The position numbers and the translations under genes are program-made. From Lachnospiraceae bacterium (lineage in GTDB: Bacteria > Bacillota > Clostridia > Lachnospirales > Lachnospiraceae), in assembly GCA_910575445.1 (NCBI GenBank), contig CAJTFW010000004.1:248001-312000 (forward strand): a stretch of 64,000 bases of DNA. Direction: 5' to 3'. This document shows, in pieces, positions 37,155 to 45,951 of the stretch. The notes under the pieces were generated by a model. The model was not told the DNA's origin. It did not search any database and saw only the letters and a program-made list of their open reading frames with translations. The number at the start of each line of letters is the position of its first letter. Within the stretch, counting starts at the first letter, position 1.

Positions 37155-38000
37155 CTACACGGGCTGTCTTCGCAGTGGACAGTTTGACAATGATACATGC
37201 TCCGAAAGTTTTCGTAATCCATGGTCGCGCAGATAGTCCTGAAGAATCGCCGTGGACTGTGTGGATTCCGGTCCGATAATCAACTCGACAATCAAATCCT
37301 CTATCCCGACCCCAATTCTCTGACACATCAACATCAAATCCAATGGATAATATTTTTTAATCCGCTCCTTGCTGACATGATAACAAGGCTTAACATCAAA
37401 GTATTCCTTCTCATAGGGATAGACCACTAAGCGCACCTCCTTCTCTGACGCAAAAGAAGGATGTTTAAAGACAACGGAACAAATCCAGGCATCGTTTATC
37501 ACATTGCGAATATATGGATTGTCCTCTGACAGTCTCTCTCCGCTTTTAATCAGCCGATAGAACACTTCCACCAGAGAGTGCTCTGTCATATCATCCTGAT
37601 AAAATACCGTCTGCAAAGAGAGATTGCCTGCTGCCATCTTGCGAAGTAACTCTCCGCGAAAGGCAATGCACACCCCTCTTCCCCGGTTGCCATAGCGCTC
37701 CCACTGTGCAGCATCGTCCCGATAAAAAGAAAAACAGGCTGCATAGGCAGAGTAGAAGAATTCTTTTTCAAGCTCCTCATCAAAAAATTTTCTCACTTCC
37801 TCTGCGCGCGCTACATCCTCTTCTTCTTTTAACCGTTTGACAACTGCAGCGCACAAACCACTCATAAAATGTCTCATCTCCGCTGCATCGTTCATATTTA
37901 AGACATTGTTTACCCGAAGCTGTGCACTGTGAAGGATTCCATCTAACGCCTGAAAATCAGTATAGTGGTAAAATATATCGCTGTTATACCTTCGCACCAT
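37155..38000 (-). CDS. DUF2971 domain protein
   Basis: A 281-residue protein with the DUF2971 pattern: FYHYTDFQALDGILHSAQL with NDAAEM near the N-terminus, YAACFSFYRDDAAQWERYG (residues about 90-110), GVCIAF, and a late FASEKEVRLVVYP. The function of the family is not known; the Tyr/Trp-rich H-Y-T...E motifs resemble ADP-ribosyltransferase-like folds, which is only a suggestion. Start at ATG 38000 with GGAGGA six bases upstream; the GTG at 38006 abuts the binding site. Located between the hybrid kinase and cobD in the cobalamin cluster. Confidence 0.75.
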   Translation of the reverse strand: MVRRYNSDIFYHYTDFQALDGILHSAQLRVNNVLNMNDAAEMRHFMSGLCAAVVKRLKEEEDVARAEEVRKFFDEELEKEFFYSAYAACFSFYRDDAAQWERYGNRGRGVCIAFRGELLRKMAAGNLSLQTVFYQDDMTEHSLVEVFYRLIKSGERLSEDNPYIRNVINDAWICSVVFKHPSFASEKEVRLVVYPYEKEYFDVKPCYHVSKERIKKYYPLDLMLMCQRIGVGIEDLIVELIIGPESTQSTAILQDYLRDHGLRKLSEHVSLSNCPLRRQPV

Positions 38001-38033
38001 CGTCACTCCTCCATCTGTCTCTACAATTTCTGT

Positions 38034-40145
38034 CTAAGAAAGGTACTGCTTTAACACCCGCTCGATAGAATCAAAATCCACCGGCTTTGCAATATGTCCA
38101 TCCATACCAGCATCTTTTGCATTCTGAATATCGCTTGCAAGCGCATTGGCCGACACAGCATAGATAGGAAGTGTCTTTGTATCACTTCTGTCCATTTTGC
38201 GAATCTGGCGCGTTGCTTCATAGCCATCCATCACTGGCATCTGGATATCCATAAATATCAGGTCATAGTAGCCAATATCCTTTTCGCTGACCATAGAGAC
38301 CGCCTCTTGTCCATTGCTTGCTTTCTCAACCTGTATATTAGTAATGCTAAGCAGCTCTTCCATAATCTCTACATTTAACTCATTGTCCTCAACAAGCAGA
38401 ACACGTCTATGGGCATAGTCAAATGCTTCCTCCTCTTCAGAACATACGTTCTTATCTGTTGTCTTTTCTTCTGCTGCTTCTACCACTTTCATTGGCAGCT
38501 CTATTTTTATCTGGGAGCCTTTCCCAAGCTCACTCTCTACAAAAATCTCTCCTCCCATCAACTCAAGAAGGCTTTTGGTAATCGTAAGTCCGGCACCAAT
38601 CCCTGCAATCTTGCTGTCCGTTGTATTTCTTGCCCGCTCAAATGGCAGAAACATTCTCTCTAAAAATTCCTGCTCCATTCCAATCCCGGTATCTGTACAA
38701 CAAAAGCAATAGACACGCTTCCCTTCCCGTTTTTCTTCTAGCTGTGTAAGCTCCAAAGATACCGTCCCGCCAGAGGGCGTATATTTTATGGCATTGCTGA
38801 TAATATTCAATAAAATCTGACGGATACGAAAAGAATCGCCAGACACCATCTCTTTTTCCTGTACAAAAAGCGCAATTTTTAAAGCAACCTGCTTCTCCTT
38901 CGCCTTAAAACTCATAAGCTCTGCGCTCTCTAAGTACAACTCGGCAAATGATATGGTCTCTTCTTTTAATATCATCTTCCCGTATTCTAACTGTGATAAA
39001 TCCAGCAAATCACTTACCATACTAAGCAGATGCATACTAGAGCGCTTTATCTTGTACAGACAGTCTTCCACCTTCTGCTGACTAATCACATTTTCCTGGG
39101 CAATCGTAGTCATACCAATAATCGCATTCAGTGGCGTGCGAATATCATGAGACATATCCATTAAAAATTTACCCTTTGCCCGGTTTGCCTCATCTGCCAC
39201 ATGCAGCGCTTCTGTCAATTCTTTGGTATGCTGTTCGTTTTCATGCATTTTTATTCCATAGATAACTGCAACCACCAGAAAAACCATGAAAAATGCACTG
39301 CCTGTAAAAAAAGTAGTCCTTTTTAAAATACTGGTTGCCTGCTTTGTAATCACATGCTCTGGAATAATCGAGACCATCAGCCAACTTGCATCCTCGCGAA
39401 GCACTTCATAGCAAAAGACCAGTCCTTTTCCTTCATTATAAAATTTTGCCCATCCGCTCTCTTGTGTCTGCAGATTCTCTCTAAACCGGGCAATCGCTTC
39501 CTGATCATTCTCCTCTTCCGATATGATATGAAAGATATTAGGAATCGTCTTAAAACTGTTTCTGTGTATAGGGCGCATCACAATCGAGCCGCTCTTGTCA
39601 ATCAGATAGGAAAACCCTGTATTGTCATAAAAAGTCAAAGTAAATTGCCGCGCAATCTCTTTTGTAGAATACTCTTTTACCAGATAAGCCTGTGTTCCAT
39701 CTAAAAGCGTTCCTTTTAGGAAAATATTGAACACATGTTCGCCCGTCACGCTGCTGATATGAGAATTTAACAGACCACGCTCCAGTGCATTTTCTGCCAA
39801 AAATGCCTGAACCACATAATCATATTTCTCTTGTTTTTCTGTACTTTCAAACCTGTCAAAATAGAGTATTACATCTTCTTCTAGTTCTTCATATAGTGCC
39901 ACTATATGCTCAGGATATTCACTGGTCTCTAGCTCTCTAAAGATTCTCTCTAGCATATCAAAATCTAATTCCAGCTGAATATTAAAGGCATTGACTCCCT
40001 GGTGGGTGCTCTCTGTAATTGTGCGGATAGAGCTCTTCCAAAGCTGCCCCTGAACTCCATCCACAAAACTATAAGCTCCAATGCAGAACCATAAAATCAA
40101 AAGTGCTGCAACGACAAAAACAAATTTTTTATTTTTCTGAAGCAT
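38034..40145 (-). CDS. Hybrid sensor histidine kinase/response regulator
   Basis: A 703-residue membrane protein. It has an N-terminal membrane segment (about residues 6-28), a roughly 230-residue extracytoplasmic sensor region, a second membrane segment near residue 290, the histidine box SHDIRTPLNAIIGM (about residue 335), an ATPase domain (NIISNAIKYTPSGG, DTGIGM, GIGAGLTITKSL), and a C-terminal receiver (VLLVEDNELNVEIMEEL, phospho-Asp in FMDIQMPVMDGYEA, IYAVSANA). No separate output regulator is next to it. Start at ATG 40145 (GGGGGT upstream). It lies 90 bases after the hemC-cobA-hemD gene, inside the cobalamin cluster, and might belong to another transcript. Confidence 0.92.
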   Translation of the reverse strand: MLQKNKKFVFVVAALLILWFCIGAYSFVDGVQGQLWKSSIRTITESTHQGVNAFNIQLELDFDMLERIFRELETSEYPEHIVALYEELEEDVILYFDRFESTEKQEKYDYVVQAFLAENALERGLLNSHISSVTGEHVFNIFLKGTLLDGTQAYLVKEYSTKEIARQFTLTFYDNTGFSYLIDKSGSIVMRPIHRNSFKTIPNIFHIISEEENDQEAIARFRENLQTQESGWAKFYNEGKGLVFCYEVLREDASWLMVSIIPEHVITKQATSILKRTTFFTGSAFFMVFLVVAVIYGIKMHENEQHTKELTEALHVADEANRAKGKFLMDMSHDIRTPLNAIIGMTTIAQENVISQQKVEDCLYKIKRSSMHLLSMVSDLLDLSQLEYGKMILKEETISFAELYLESAELMSFKAKEKQVALKIALFVQEKEMVSGDSFRIRQILLNIISNAIKYTPSGGTVSLELTQLEEKREGKRVYCFCCTDTGIGMEQEFLERMFLPFERARNTTDSKIAGIGAGLTITKSLLELMGGEIFVESELGKGSQIKIELPMKVVEAAEEKTTDKNVCSEEEEAFDYAHRRVLLVEDNELNVEIMEELLSITNIQVEKASNGQEAVSMVSEKDIGYYDLIFMDIQMPVMDGYEATRQIRKMDRSDTKTLPIYAVSANALASDIQNAKDAGMDGHIAKPVDFDSIERVLKQYLS

Positions 40146-40235
40146 AGTACCCCCGTACTCTTTATCCAAAATATCTTCTGTCCCTCTATTTTAACAGTTC
40201 CTTGTTCGTTTGTCTATTTGGATTTGGAATCTGGC

Positions 40236-42623
40236 TTATCCACGCATCTTATCATACAGCAGTACATCCCGTATTCCTTCTGCGGTGTATTCTACCGCTG
40301 ATTTATGTACAGTAAAGCCCAGGGAAAGTGCCACTTTCTCTGTCACCGGACCGATGCAGACTATCTTTGCCTGCACATTATCAACCGCTGCCATGGAGGC
40401 AAACGCCTTTACAGCTGACGCACTGGCAAACGTAATATAATCCACCTGTGGCAAGATACGGTTTAGTTCTTCCCCTTTTCTCTTATCCACCTTTGTATGA
40501 TAGATAGGACAGGCCTGATATGATATCTTTGCTTTATCAAGTGCCTTATTTAACTCCACAGACGCCTCCTCTGCCCGCAGTAAAAGTACCTTGTCCTTTT
40601 CTGTCAGTGCTGGCACCCACTCTTTTGCCAAATCACAGCTACTGTATCTAGATGGCACAAAATCAGCCTGTATTCCTCTCTTTTTCAGTGCCTCCTTTGT
40701 CCCTTCCCCAATCACAGCAAAACGAAGCGCTGACAGACAGCGAATATCTTTTCCACATGCTATCAGATAGTCAAAGAAGATATCCACACCATTACTGCTT
40801 GTAAACACCAGCCATGTATACGCTTCTAGATGCGCTATCGCCTCCATAAACTCCTCCGTCTGCATCGCCTCGGTCTCAATCAGGCTAAAAGAAAGCACCT
40901 CTGCCCCCTCTTTTTCAAGTACCTGACTTTGCTTCTTTACCATCTTCTGTGTCCCAGTTACCAGCACCCGTACACCACTTAGTGTATCCTTTCCATACCA
41001 GGCAATCTCCTCTTGCAGTGATACCACCTCTCCGATAATCGACATTGCCGGTGTCACGATTCCCATACGTGCTACTTCCTCTACAATCGTACGCAGCGTT
41101 CCCACTGCCACCTTCTGACGGCTGGTTGTCCCTTCCTGCACCACCGCCGCCGGCGTATCAGGATTTTTTCCATTTTCCGTTAAATTTTTCACAATATTGG
41201 GCAGATTTTGAAGTCCCATTAAAAAGATAAGGGTTCCTTCTTCTTTGGCAAGTGTCGCATAGTCTAACACCTGGCTCTCCTTATGGTTCCCCTCATGCCC
41301 GGTAATCACATGGAAAGAAGATGCACAGTCTCTATGTGTCACTGGAATCCCCGCATATGCCGGCGCACCGTAACAAGAAGACACTCCCGGCACAATCTCA
41401 TATTCGATGCCTGCTCTTTGTAACTCCTGTGCTTCCTCGCCTCCTCTTCCAAAGATAAAAGGGTCGCCGCCTTTTAGACGCACCACCTGCTTTCCTTCTT
41501 CTGCTAAGCGAATCAGAAGTGCATTGGTCTCCTCCTGCCTAAGATGATGCTTTGCTGCCCGTTTTCCTGCATAGATAAGTTTGGCATCTTTTCTTGCCTC
41601 ATTTAACAGAGAATCGGTTGCCAAGCTGTCATAGACTATCACATCCGCCATACGGACACATGACAGACATTTCTGCGTCACCAGCTGAAAATCCCCGGGG
41701 CCTGCGCCTACAAGCCATACCTTTCCTTTCTTTACCTCTCTTGCCAGCTCTATCCCAAGCGCCTCTGCCTGTTCAATATCAAGCCCTGTCTCTTTGCTGC
41801 CCTCTGCCATCTTAAGATGTTTTCCATCCGCTGCAAAGAGCACTTTCATCCTAAGCTGCTCTCCATAAAGCCCAGAAAGCGCTGCTGCTGGTGCATTACA
41901 GCTTCCTCCAATCGCTGTAAGATACGCCCGCTCTGCATACAGGCACACCGCCGCCTGTGGGTCATGAATCGCTGCAAGCACATCGAGAAGATGCCCATTA
42001 GGACTCTCCACCGCCAAAATCGCCTGCCCTGCTGCCGGCAGACACTCTGATACATCCAGATATTCCAAATGATACTTACTACACTCTGTCAGTCCAAGTC
42101 TCTCAAGCCCTGCCGCTGCCAGTAAAATTGCATCATACTGTCCTTCTAAAAGCTTTTGAAGCCTGGTCTGTACATTGCCACGAATCGTCTGTACTCTTAT
42201 TAAAGGATTGATCCTTTTAATCTGCAACTCCCTGCGAAGACTGCTTGTGCCCACCACACTGCCTGCCTTTAATTCCCGAAGCGCCGTCCCATCGCGTGTC
42301 ACCACAACATCTTCTACGGCTCCTCTTTTTAGTACCGCTCCAATTCCAAGCCCTTTGGGAAATTCCATCGGCATATCTTTCGCACTATGCACTGCCAAAT
42401 CTATCTCTTTTCTAAGAAGTGCTTCTTCTAACTCCTTTGTAAACACTCCCTTGCCTCCAAAAGAAGTCAATGAGCGGTCTAAAAGCTCATCCCCTTTTGT
42501 AGACATCTTTACCACCTCTACCACGATTCCTGGAAATGCCTTCTCAATCTGTGCCTTTACAATCTCTGTCTGTATTAACGCCAGTTTACTTTTTCTGCTG
42601 CCAATCCGAATCCTATCCTGCAT
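40236..42623 (-). CDS. Fusion: hydroxymethylbilane synthase + uroporphyrinogen-III C-methyltransferase + uroporphyrinogen-III synthase (HemC-CobA-HemD)
   Basis: A 795-residue three-domain protein. HemC spans residues 1-295, with RIGSRKSKLALIQT, VHSAKDMPME and the dipyrromethane-cofactor Cys242 (GGSCNAP). The SUMT domain starts at 301 (KVWLVGAGPGDFQLVTQK) with KRAAKHHLRQEE, VVRLKGGDPFIFGRGGEEA, and PGVSSCYGAPAYAGIPVTHR split over about 40 residues. HemD starts near 555 (GVRVLVTGTQK) with LVFTSSNGVDIFFDYL and YITFASASAVKAF. It turns porphobilinogen into precorrin-2 on one chain. SUMT-HemD fusions are known in clostridia; HemC-SUMT-HemD is rarer. ATG at 42623 has AGGAG nine bases upstream; ATG 42632 abuts the site. 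Confidence 0.95.
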   Translation of the reverse strand: MQDRIRIGSRKSKLALIQTEIVKAQIEKAFPGIVVEVVKMSTKGDELLDRSLTSFGGKGVFTKELEEALLRKEIDLAVHSAKDMPMEFPKGLGIGAVLKRGAVEDVVVTRDGTALRELKAGSVVGTSSLRRELQIKRINPLIRVQTIRGNVQTRLQKLLEGQYDAILLAAAGLERLGLTECSKYHLEYLDVSECLPAAGQAILAVESPNGHLLDVLAAIHDPQAAVCLYAERAYLTAIGGSCNAPAAALSGLYGEQLRMKVLFAADGKHLKMAEGSKETGLDIEQAEALGIELAREVKKGKVWLVGAGPGDFQLVTQKCLSCVRMADVIVYDSLATDSLLNEARKDAKLIYAGKRAAKHHLRQEETNALLIRLAEEGKQVVRLKGGDPFIFGRGGEEAQELQRAGIEYEIVPGVSSCYGAPAYAGIPVTHRDCASSFHVITGHEGNHKESQVLDYATLAKEEGTLIFLMGLQNLPNIVKNLTENGKNPDTPAAVVQEGTTSRQKVAVGTLRTIVEEVARMGIVTPAMSIIGEVVSLQEEIAWYGKDTLSGVRVLVTGTQKMVKKQSQVLEKEGAEVLSFSLIETEAMQTEEFMEAIAHLEAYTWLVFTSSNGVDIFFDYLIACGKDIRCLSALRFAVIGEGTKEALKKRGIQADFVPSRYSSCDLAKEWVPALTEKDKVLLLRAEEASVELNKALDKAKISYQACPIYHTKVDKRKGEELNRILPQVDYITFASASAVKAFASMAAVDNVQAKIVCIGPVTEKVALSLGFTVHKSAVEYTAEGIRDVLLYDKMRG

Positions 42624-42676
42624 CCTGCACATCTCCTATCCAAAATTCTGTTTTATATCATCACCTTATCTTTGCT

Positions 42677-42710
42677 AAAAGGGGTTGCCGGGAAATCGGC
42701 AACCCCTTTT
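42677..42710 (-). terminator. Perfect hairpin between cobJ and the hemC fusion gene, possible attenuator
   Basis: A perfect 13-bp G/C-rich stem (42677-42689 with 42698-42710), 8-base loop, with only TTTT at the minus-strand 3' side. It lies ten bases after the cobJ stop. Too short a T-run for certain full termination; it may reduce read-through or protect the upstream mRNA. Confidence 0.6.
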
Positions 42711-42720
42711 GGCAGTTTTG

Positions 42721-43461
42721 TCACCCTATTGCATACCCCCTTGGCGTAATCATCCTCGCATTTTTCACATATGTCTGTGAATTCCCCACAATCACCACGC
42801 TAAACATATCAATCTCAGCCTCTTTTAGCTTTTCAAGCGTCGTAATCGTCATGGTCTCATCCTTTCTCCCTGCATTTCTTACAATCCCAACAGGAGTCTC
42901 CTTTTTGCGATATTTCATCAGAATCTCTGCTGCCTGTTCTACATACCCTGTTCTTTTTTTACTCTTGGGATTATACAGACAGACAATCATATCCCCCTGC
43001 CCTGCACAGTCCACCCGCTTCATAATCAAGTCAAGTGGTGTCATTAAGTCACTTAAACTAATCACTGCAAAATCATGCATCAGAGGTGCTCCTAATACTG
43101 ATGCCGCTGCGGACGCTGCTGTCACTCCCGGAACAGTCTCTATATCTACATCTGCGGACAGACCCTTTTCATCTGCTAACTGATAAATAATCCCTGCCAT
43201 CCCATAGATGCCGCTGTCACCACTTGAGACCATCGCCACAATCTGGTCCTTTTTGGCCTCTTCAAGCGCCATCTCACAGCGCTTTACTTCCTGCATCATT
43301 GGTGTTGCAATATAATATTTATTCGGAAAATATTCTTTTAGTATATTGATATACGTCGTATATCCTGTCACCACATCCGCCCGTTCAATCACATCGATTG
43401 CTTTTTTTGTCATATGCTCATAGCCGCCTGGTCCAAAACCAACTACATATAATTTCCCCAT
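42721..43461 (-). CDS. cobJ: Cobalt-precorrin-3B C17-methyltransferase
   Basis: A 246-residue CobJ/CbiH. SAM-binding tetrapyrrole methylase pattern: VVGFGPGGYEHMTKKA, VVTGYTTYINI, MVSSGDSGIYGMAGI, VPGVTAASAAASVLGAPL, FAVISLSDLMTP, VCLYNPKSKKR, GIVRNAGRK. It methylates C17 with ring contraction. Three bases separate it from hemA. Confidence 0.96.
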   Translation of the reverse strand: MGKLYVVGFGPGGYEHMTKKAIDVIERADVVTGYTTYINILKEYFPNKYYIATPMMQEVKRCEMALEEAKKDQIVAMVSSGDSGIYGMAGIIYQLADEKGLSADVDIETVPGVTAASAAASVLGAPLMHDFAVISLSDLMTPLDLIMKRVDCAGQGDMIVCLYNPKSKKRTGYVEQAAEILMKYRKKETPVGIVRNAGRKDETMTITTLEKLKEAEIDMFSVVIVGNSQTYVKNARMITPRGYAIG

Positions 43462-43464
43462 CTT

Positions 43465-44643
43465 CTATCTCTCCTTCATCGCCTGAAAAAACGCGGTAAG
43501 CACCTGCGGGCTTGTCTCATCCCGCAACCGATAAAACATCTTATCAACCGCTTTTTCTATCCCTTTTTTCTCTGCTTCTTGTATCACCCAGTTCTTTAGT
43601 TTTGCTATCTCAGGAAGCGCCTGCTGAAAGACCATCCAGCGTTCAAATTCCAGTCGTCTTTCTTCTAATATCTGGTCAGCTGCCACCACTTCATGCTGCT
43701 TTTTCTCATTGTTAGCCTTAGCTAACTCCTGAAAATCATCTACATCATAGCGTTTTATCCCTGGAAGCCACTCCACTTTCTCCTCAATATCCATTGGAAC
43801 TGCCAAGTCTACCAAAACTCTTTTTTTGGAGGTCTTTAAGACTTTTGTCAGATTGTCATACGTCAGCGTATAATGTGGACTGCTGGTTGCACTGATAACC
43901 ACATCCATCTCATCGATTAGCTCATAGCGGTGTTCATAGTCCATCATCTGGTACGTAATCTTATGATGCCTGTCCTCACAGGCTTTTCCCATATTTCTGG
44001 AAGTAATATAGACTCTGGCTCCTTCGATGCACTGCAGATTTTTTAAAACCACACTGCCAATCTTGCCGGAAGCTCCAATTAACATAATATTTTTCCCTAA
44101 AAGGGAGCCAAACGTCTTCTCTGCTGCCTTGACTGCCATCGTTGCCATCGACACCGAAGTTCTAGAAAGGTCGGTCTCTGTCTTTACTTTCTTTGCCGCT
44201 GTCACCGCATGGCGAAACAGTGTATTGAGATAGACGCCACAAGTGCCAGCTTGCCTTGCCTTCTCATGGGCACGCTTTACCTGGCCTAATATCTGGTCCT
44301 CTCCCATTACCATAGAGTCTAAACCTGCCGCCACATGAAAGAGATGTCTTACCGCCTTTTCCTTGCTGTAGAAACGCACATAGTCTCCGATATGCTCCAC
44401 TTCTGACGCCTCGGCAAACTCTAAGAGAAGTTCTTGCATCTTTGTAAACGGGCTATTTTCCTGCTCTACATAAGTATAGACCTCTGTTCGGTTGCAGGTA
44501 CTGATAAGCACACATTCCTCTGCATATCCTCTCTCAAGCATCTGTCTTATCAAATCTTCCTGCACGCCTTCTTCAAATGCAAAAAGCTCCCGAATCCGAA
44601 GCGGGGCACTTTGATGACTGATGCTGATTAGTGAAATTCCCAT
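43465..44643 (-). CDS. hemA: Glutamyl-tRNA reductase
   Basis: A 392-residue HemA, the first step of C5-pathway tetrapyrrole synthesis. Catalytic Cys50 is in VLISTCNRTEVYTY; LFHVAAGLDSMVMGEDQILGQ is present as FHVAAGLDSMVMGEDQILG, with the NADPH domain MLIGASGKIGSVVL and AVPMDIEE. It is slightly short at the C-terminal dimerisation domain compared with the usual 410-430 residues. Its first base is the last base of cobM. HemL and HemB are not in the window. Confidence 0.95.
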   Translation of the reverse strand: MGISLISISHQSAPLRIRELFAFEEGVQEDLIRQMLERGYAEECVLISTCNRTEVYTYVEQENSPFTKMQELLLEFAEASEVEHIGDYVRFYSKEKAVRHLFHVAAGLDSMVMGEDQILGQVKRAHEKARQAGTCGVYLNTLFRHAVTAAKKVKTETDLSRTSVSMATMAVKAAEKTFGSLLGKNIMLIGASGKIGSVVLKNLQCIEGARVYITSRNMGKACEDRHHKITYQMMDYEHRYELIDEMDVVISATSSPHYTLTYDNLTKVLKTSKKRVLVDLAVPMDIEEKVEWLPGIKRYDVDDFQELAKANNEKKQHEVVAADQILEERRLEFERWMVFQQALPEIAKLKNWVIQEAEKKGIEKAVDKMFYRLRDETSPQVLTAFFQAMKER

Positions 44644-45398
44644 TACGTTGTCACTCCCTTTCGGAATTCCGTGGTAAATGTCTTATCATACAGCTTAGAC
44701 AACTCATATTCGTCCCCTAAGAAATCCCCAACAACCGTAAGCGCTGTCTTTGTAATCTTGGCTTCTTTTACCCGCGCGGCAATATTTGTCAGGTCGCCGT
44801 ATACAATCTTCTGGTCTTCCCAGGTTGCCTTATACACAACTGCTACTGGAGTCTCTGGCCGATATGCCTGTCTTAGAATCTTAGACATCTCCTCTAACAT
44901 CCCTACGCTTAAAAAGATAATCATTGTCGCATTGTGCCTAGCAAGGTCTAGAAGCTTCTCTTTTGGAGGCATCGGTGTACGCCCCTCCATCCTTGTCAGG
45001 ATAACCGTCTGACTTACGCCCGGAAGCGTGTATTCCTTCTTCAACACGGCTGCGGTCGCCAAAAAAGAACTAACCCCTGGTATCACTTCATATGCAATCC
45101 CCAACTCTGCAAGCCTGTCCATCTGCTCTCTGTGTGCTCCAAATATCGCAGGGTCCCCTGTATGTACCCTTGCAACTTTCAGTCCTTTCTCTTCTGCCTC
45201 TTTCATCACATCGATAACTTCTTCTAGATTCATCGTCGCACTGTTATAGATAACTGCCTCTGGCTTTGCATCCTGTAGCACTTTGGGATTCACAAGTGAC
45301 CCCGCATAGATAATGACATCTGCCTCATCAATTAACTTTTTTCCTTTAATTGTCAAAAGTTCAGGGTCTCCCGGACCCGCTCCAATAAACGATACCAT
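44643..45398 (-). CDS. cobM: Cobalt-precorrin-4 C11-methyltransferase
   Basis: A 251-residue CobM/CbiF: FIGAGPGDPELLTIKGKKLI, VIIYAGSLVNP, VARVHTGDPAIFGAHREQ, VIPGVSSFLATAAVLKKEYT in sequence with TVILTRMEGRTPMP, then VAVVYKATWEDQ. It is the first gene after the riboswitch and terminator at 45452-45774. ATG at 45398 has AGAGGAGA upstream. Confidence 0.96.
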   Translation of the reverse strand: MVSFIGAGPGDPELLTIKGKKLIDEADVIIYAGSLVNPKVLQDAKPEAVIYNSATMNLEEVIDVMKEAEEKGLKVARVHTGDPAIFGAHREQMDRLAELGIAYEVIPGVSSFLATAAVLKKEYTLPGVSQTVILTRMEGRTPMPPKEKLLDLARHNATMIIFLSVGMLEEMSKILRQAYRPETPVAVVYKATWEDQKIVYGDLTNIAARVKEAKITKTALTVVGDFLGDEYELSKLYDKTFTTEFRKGVTT

Positions 45399-45451
45399 CC
45401 CAATCTCCTCTGCTTGTTAAAATTTTCCCAAAACTTCCCAAACTTCCCCAC

Positions 45452-45488
45452 AAAAAAAGACCCACAACACAGATGGTTGCAGACCCTC
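45452..45488 (-). terminator. Intrinsic terminator, probable expression platform of the cobalamin riboswitch
   Basis: On the minus strand an 11-bp stem with several G-T pairs (about 45459-45486) followed by TTTTTTT (45452-45458), 85 bases after the riboswitch and 54 bases before the cobM start. The placement fits B12-dependent transcription termination of the cluster. Confidence 0.75.
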
Positions 45489-45572
45489 TTAAAAATTCCT
45501 TTCCACATACAAAAAGACGCTCTTTGCCCTATGGTATGTTAGGATCTGCTTTCCTCGGAAGCTCTCCTTCTA

Positions 45573-45727
45573 TCAGAAAGCAGGTTTCCTGACTCGTGGT
45601 TCTACACTCTATCTCCCCTTCTCACCTTACAGCAATGGTCTATAAGATATTGCTCCCACTTACAGTGACCGGATCGTTCAGGCTTCTCACCTGATTCCCT
45701 TTTCTGCCCAAAGACAGCACTCTCTGA
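45573..45727 (-). ncRNA. Cobalamin riboswitch controlling the cobalamin cluster
   Basis: The minus strand has the conserved aptamer core GGGAATCAGGTGAGAAGCC, then TGAACGATCCGGTCACTGTA, and the 3' end GTCAGGAAACCTGC. P1 is formed by TCAGAGAG (45720-45727) and CTTTCTGA (45573-45580). It lies between a SigA promoter and an intrinsic terminator upstream of cobM. When adenosylcobalamin binds, cluster transcription should fall. Confidence 0.95.
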
Positions 45728-45745
45728 CGACATGATTTATGTAAA

Positions 45746-45774
45746 AGCATACCATATTTCCAGGATTTCGTCAA
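45746..45774 (-). promoter_or_regulatory. SigA-type promoter of the cobalamin cluster
   Basis: Minus strand TTGACG (45769-45774), 17-bp spacer, TATGCT (45746-45751), about 12 bases before the expected start of the riboswitch RNA. Confidence 0.75.
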
Positions 45775-45907
45775 TTTTTTCTACACTTCCACACTCTGCA
45801 TATCCCGATAGATTTTCTTGGTATACAATATCATCATATCTTTAGCCTTTCATTTTAGAAAACCATTGGGAATCAGAAGCTTGCTGGCTCTTTTGAGTAT
45901 TACAATC

Positions 45908-45931
45908 AGGGCCAGGCTGCTGCCTGACCCT
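45908..45931 (-). terminator. Hairpin after the sensor kinase gene
   Basis: A 10-bp stem (45908-45917 with 45922-45931, one wobble) with a 4-base loop, 21 bases past the kinase stop. The following minus-strand sequence is only moderately T-rich, so termination strength is uncertain. Confidence 0.55.
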
Positions 45932-45951
45932 TTGGTAGAAAACCAATACGA

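Noticed and set aside
42536-43183. 215-codon plus-strand frame opposite cobJ
   Set aside because: Antisense shadow of cobJ and the hemC fusion, with no start signals.
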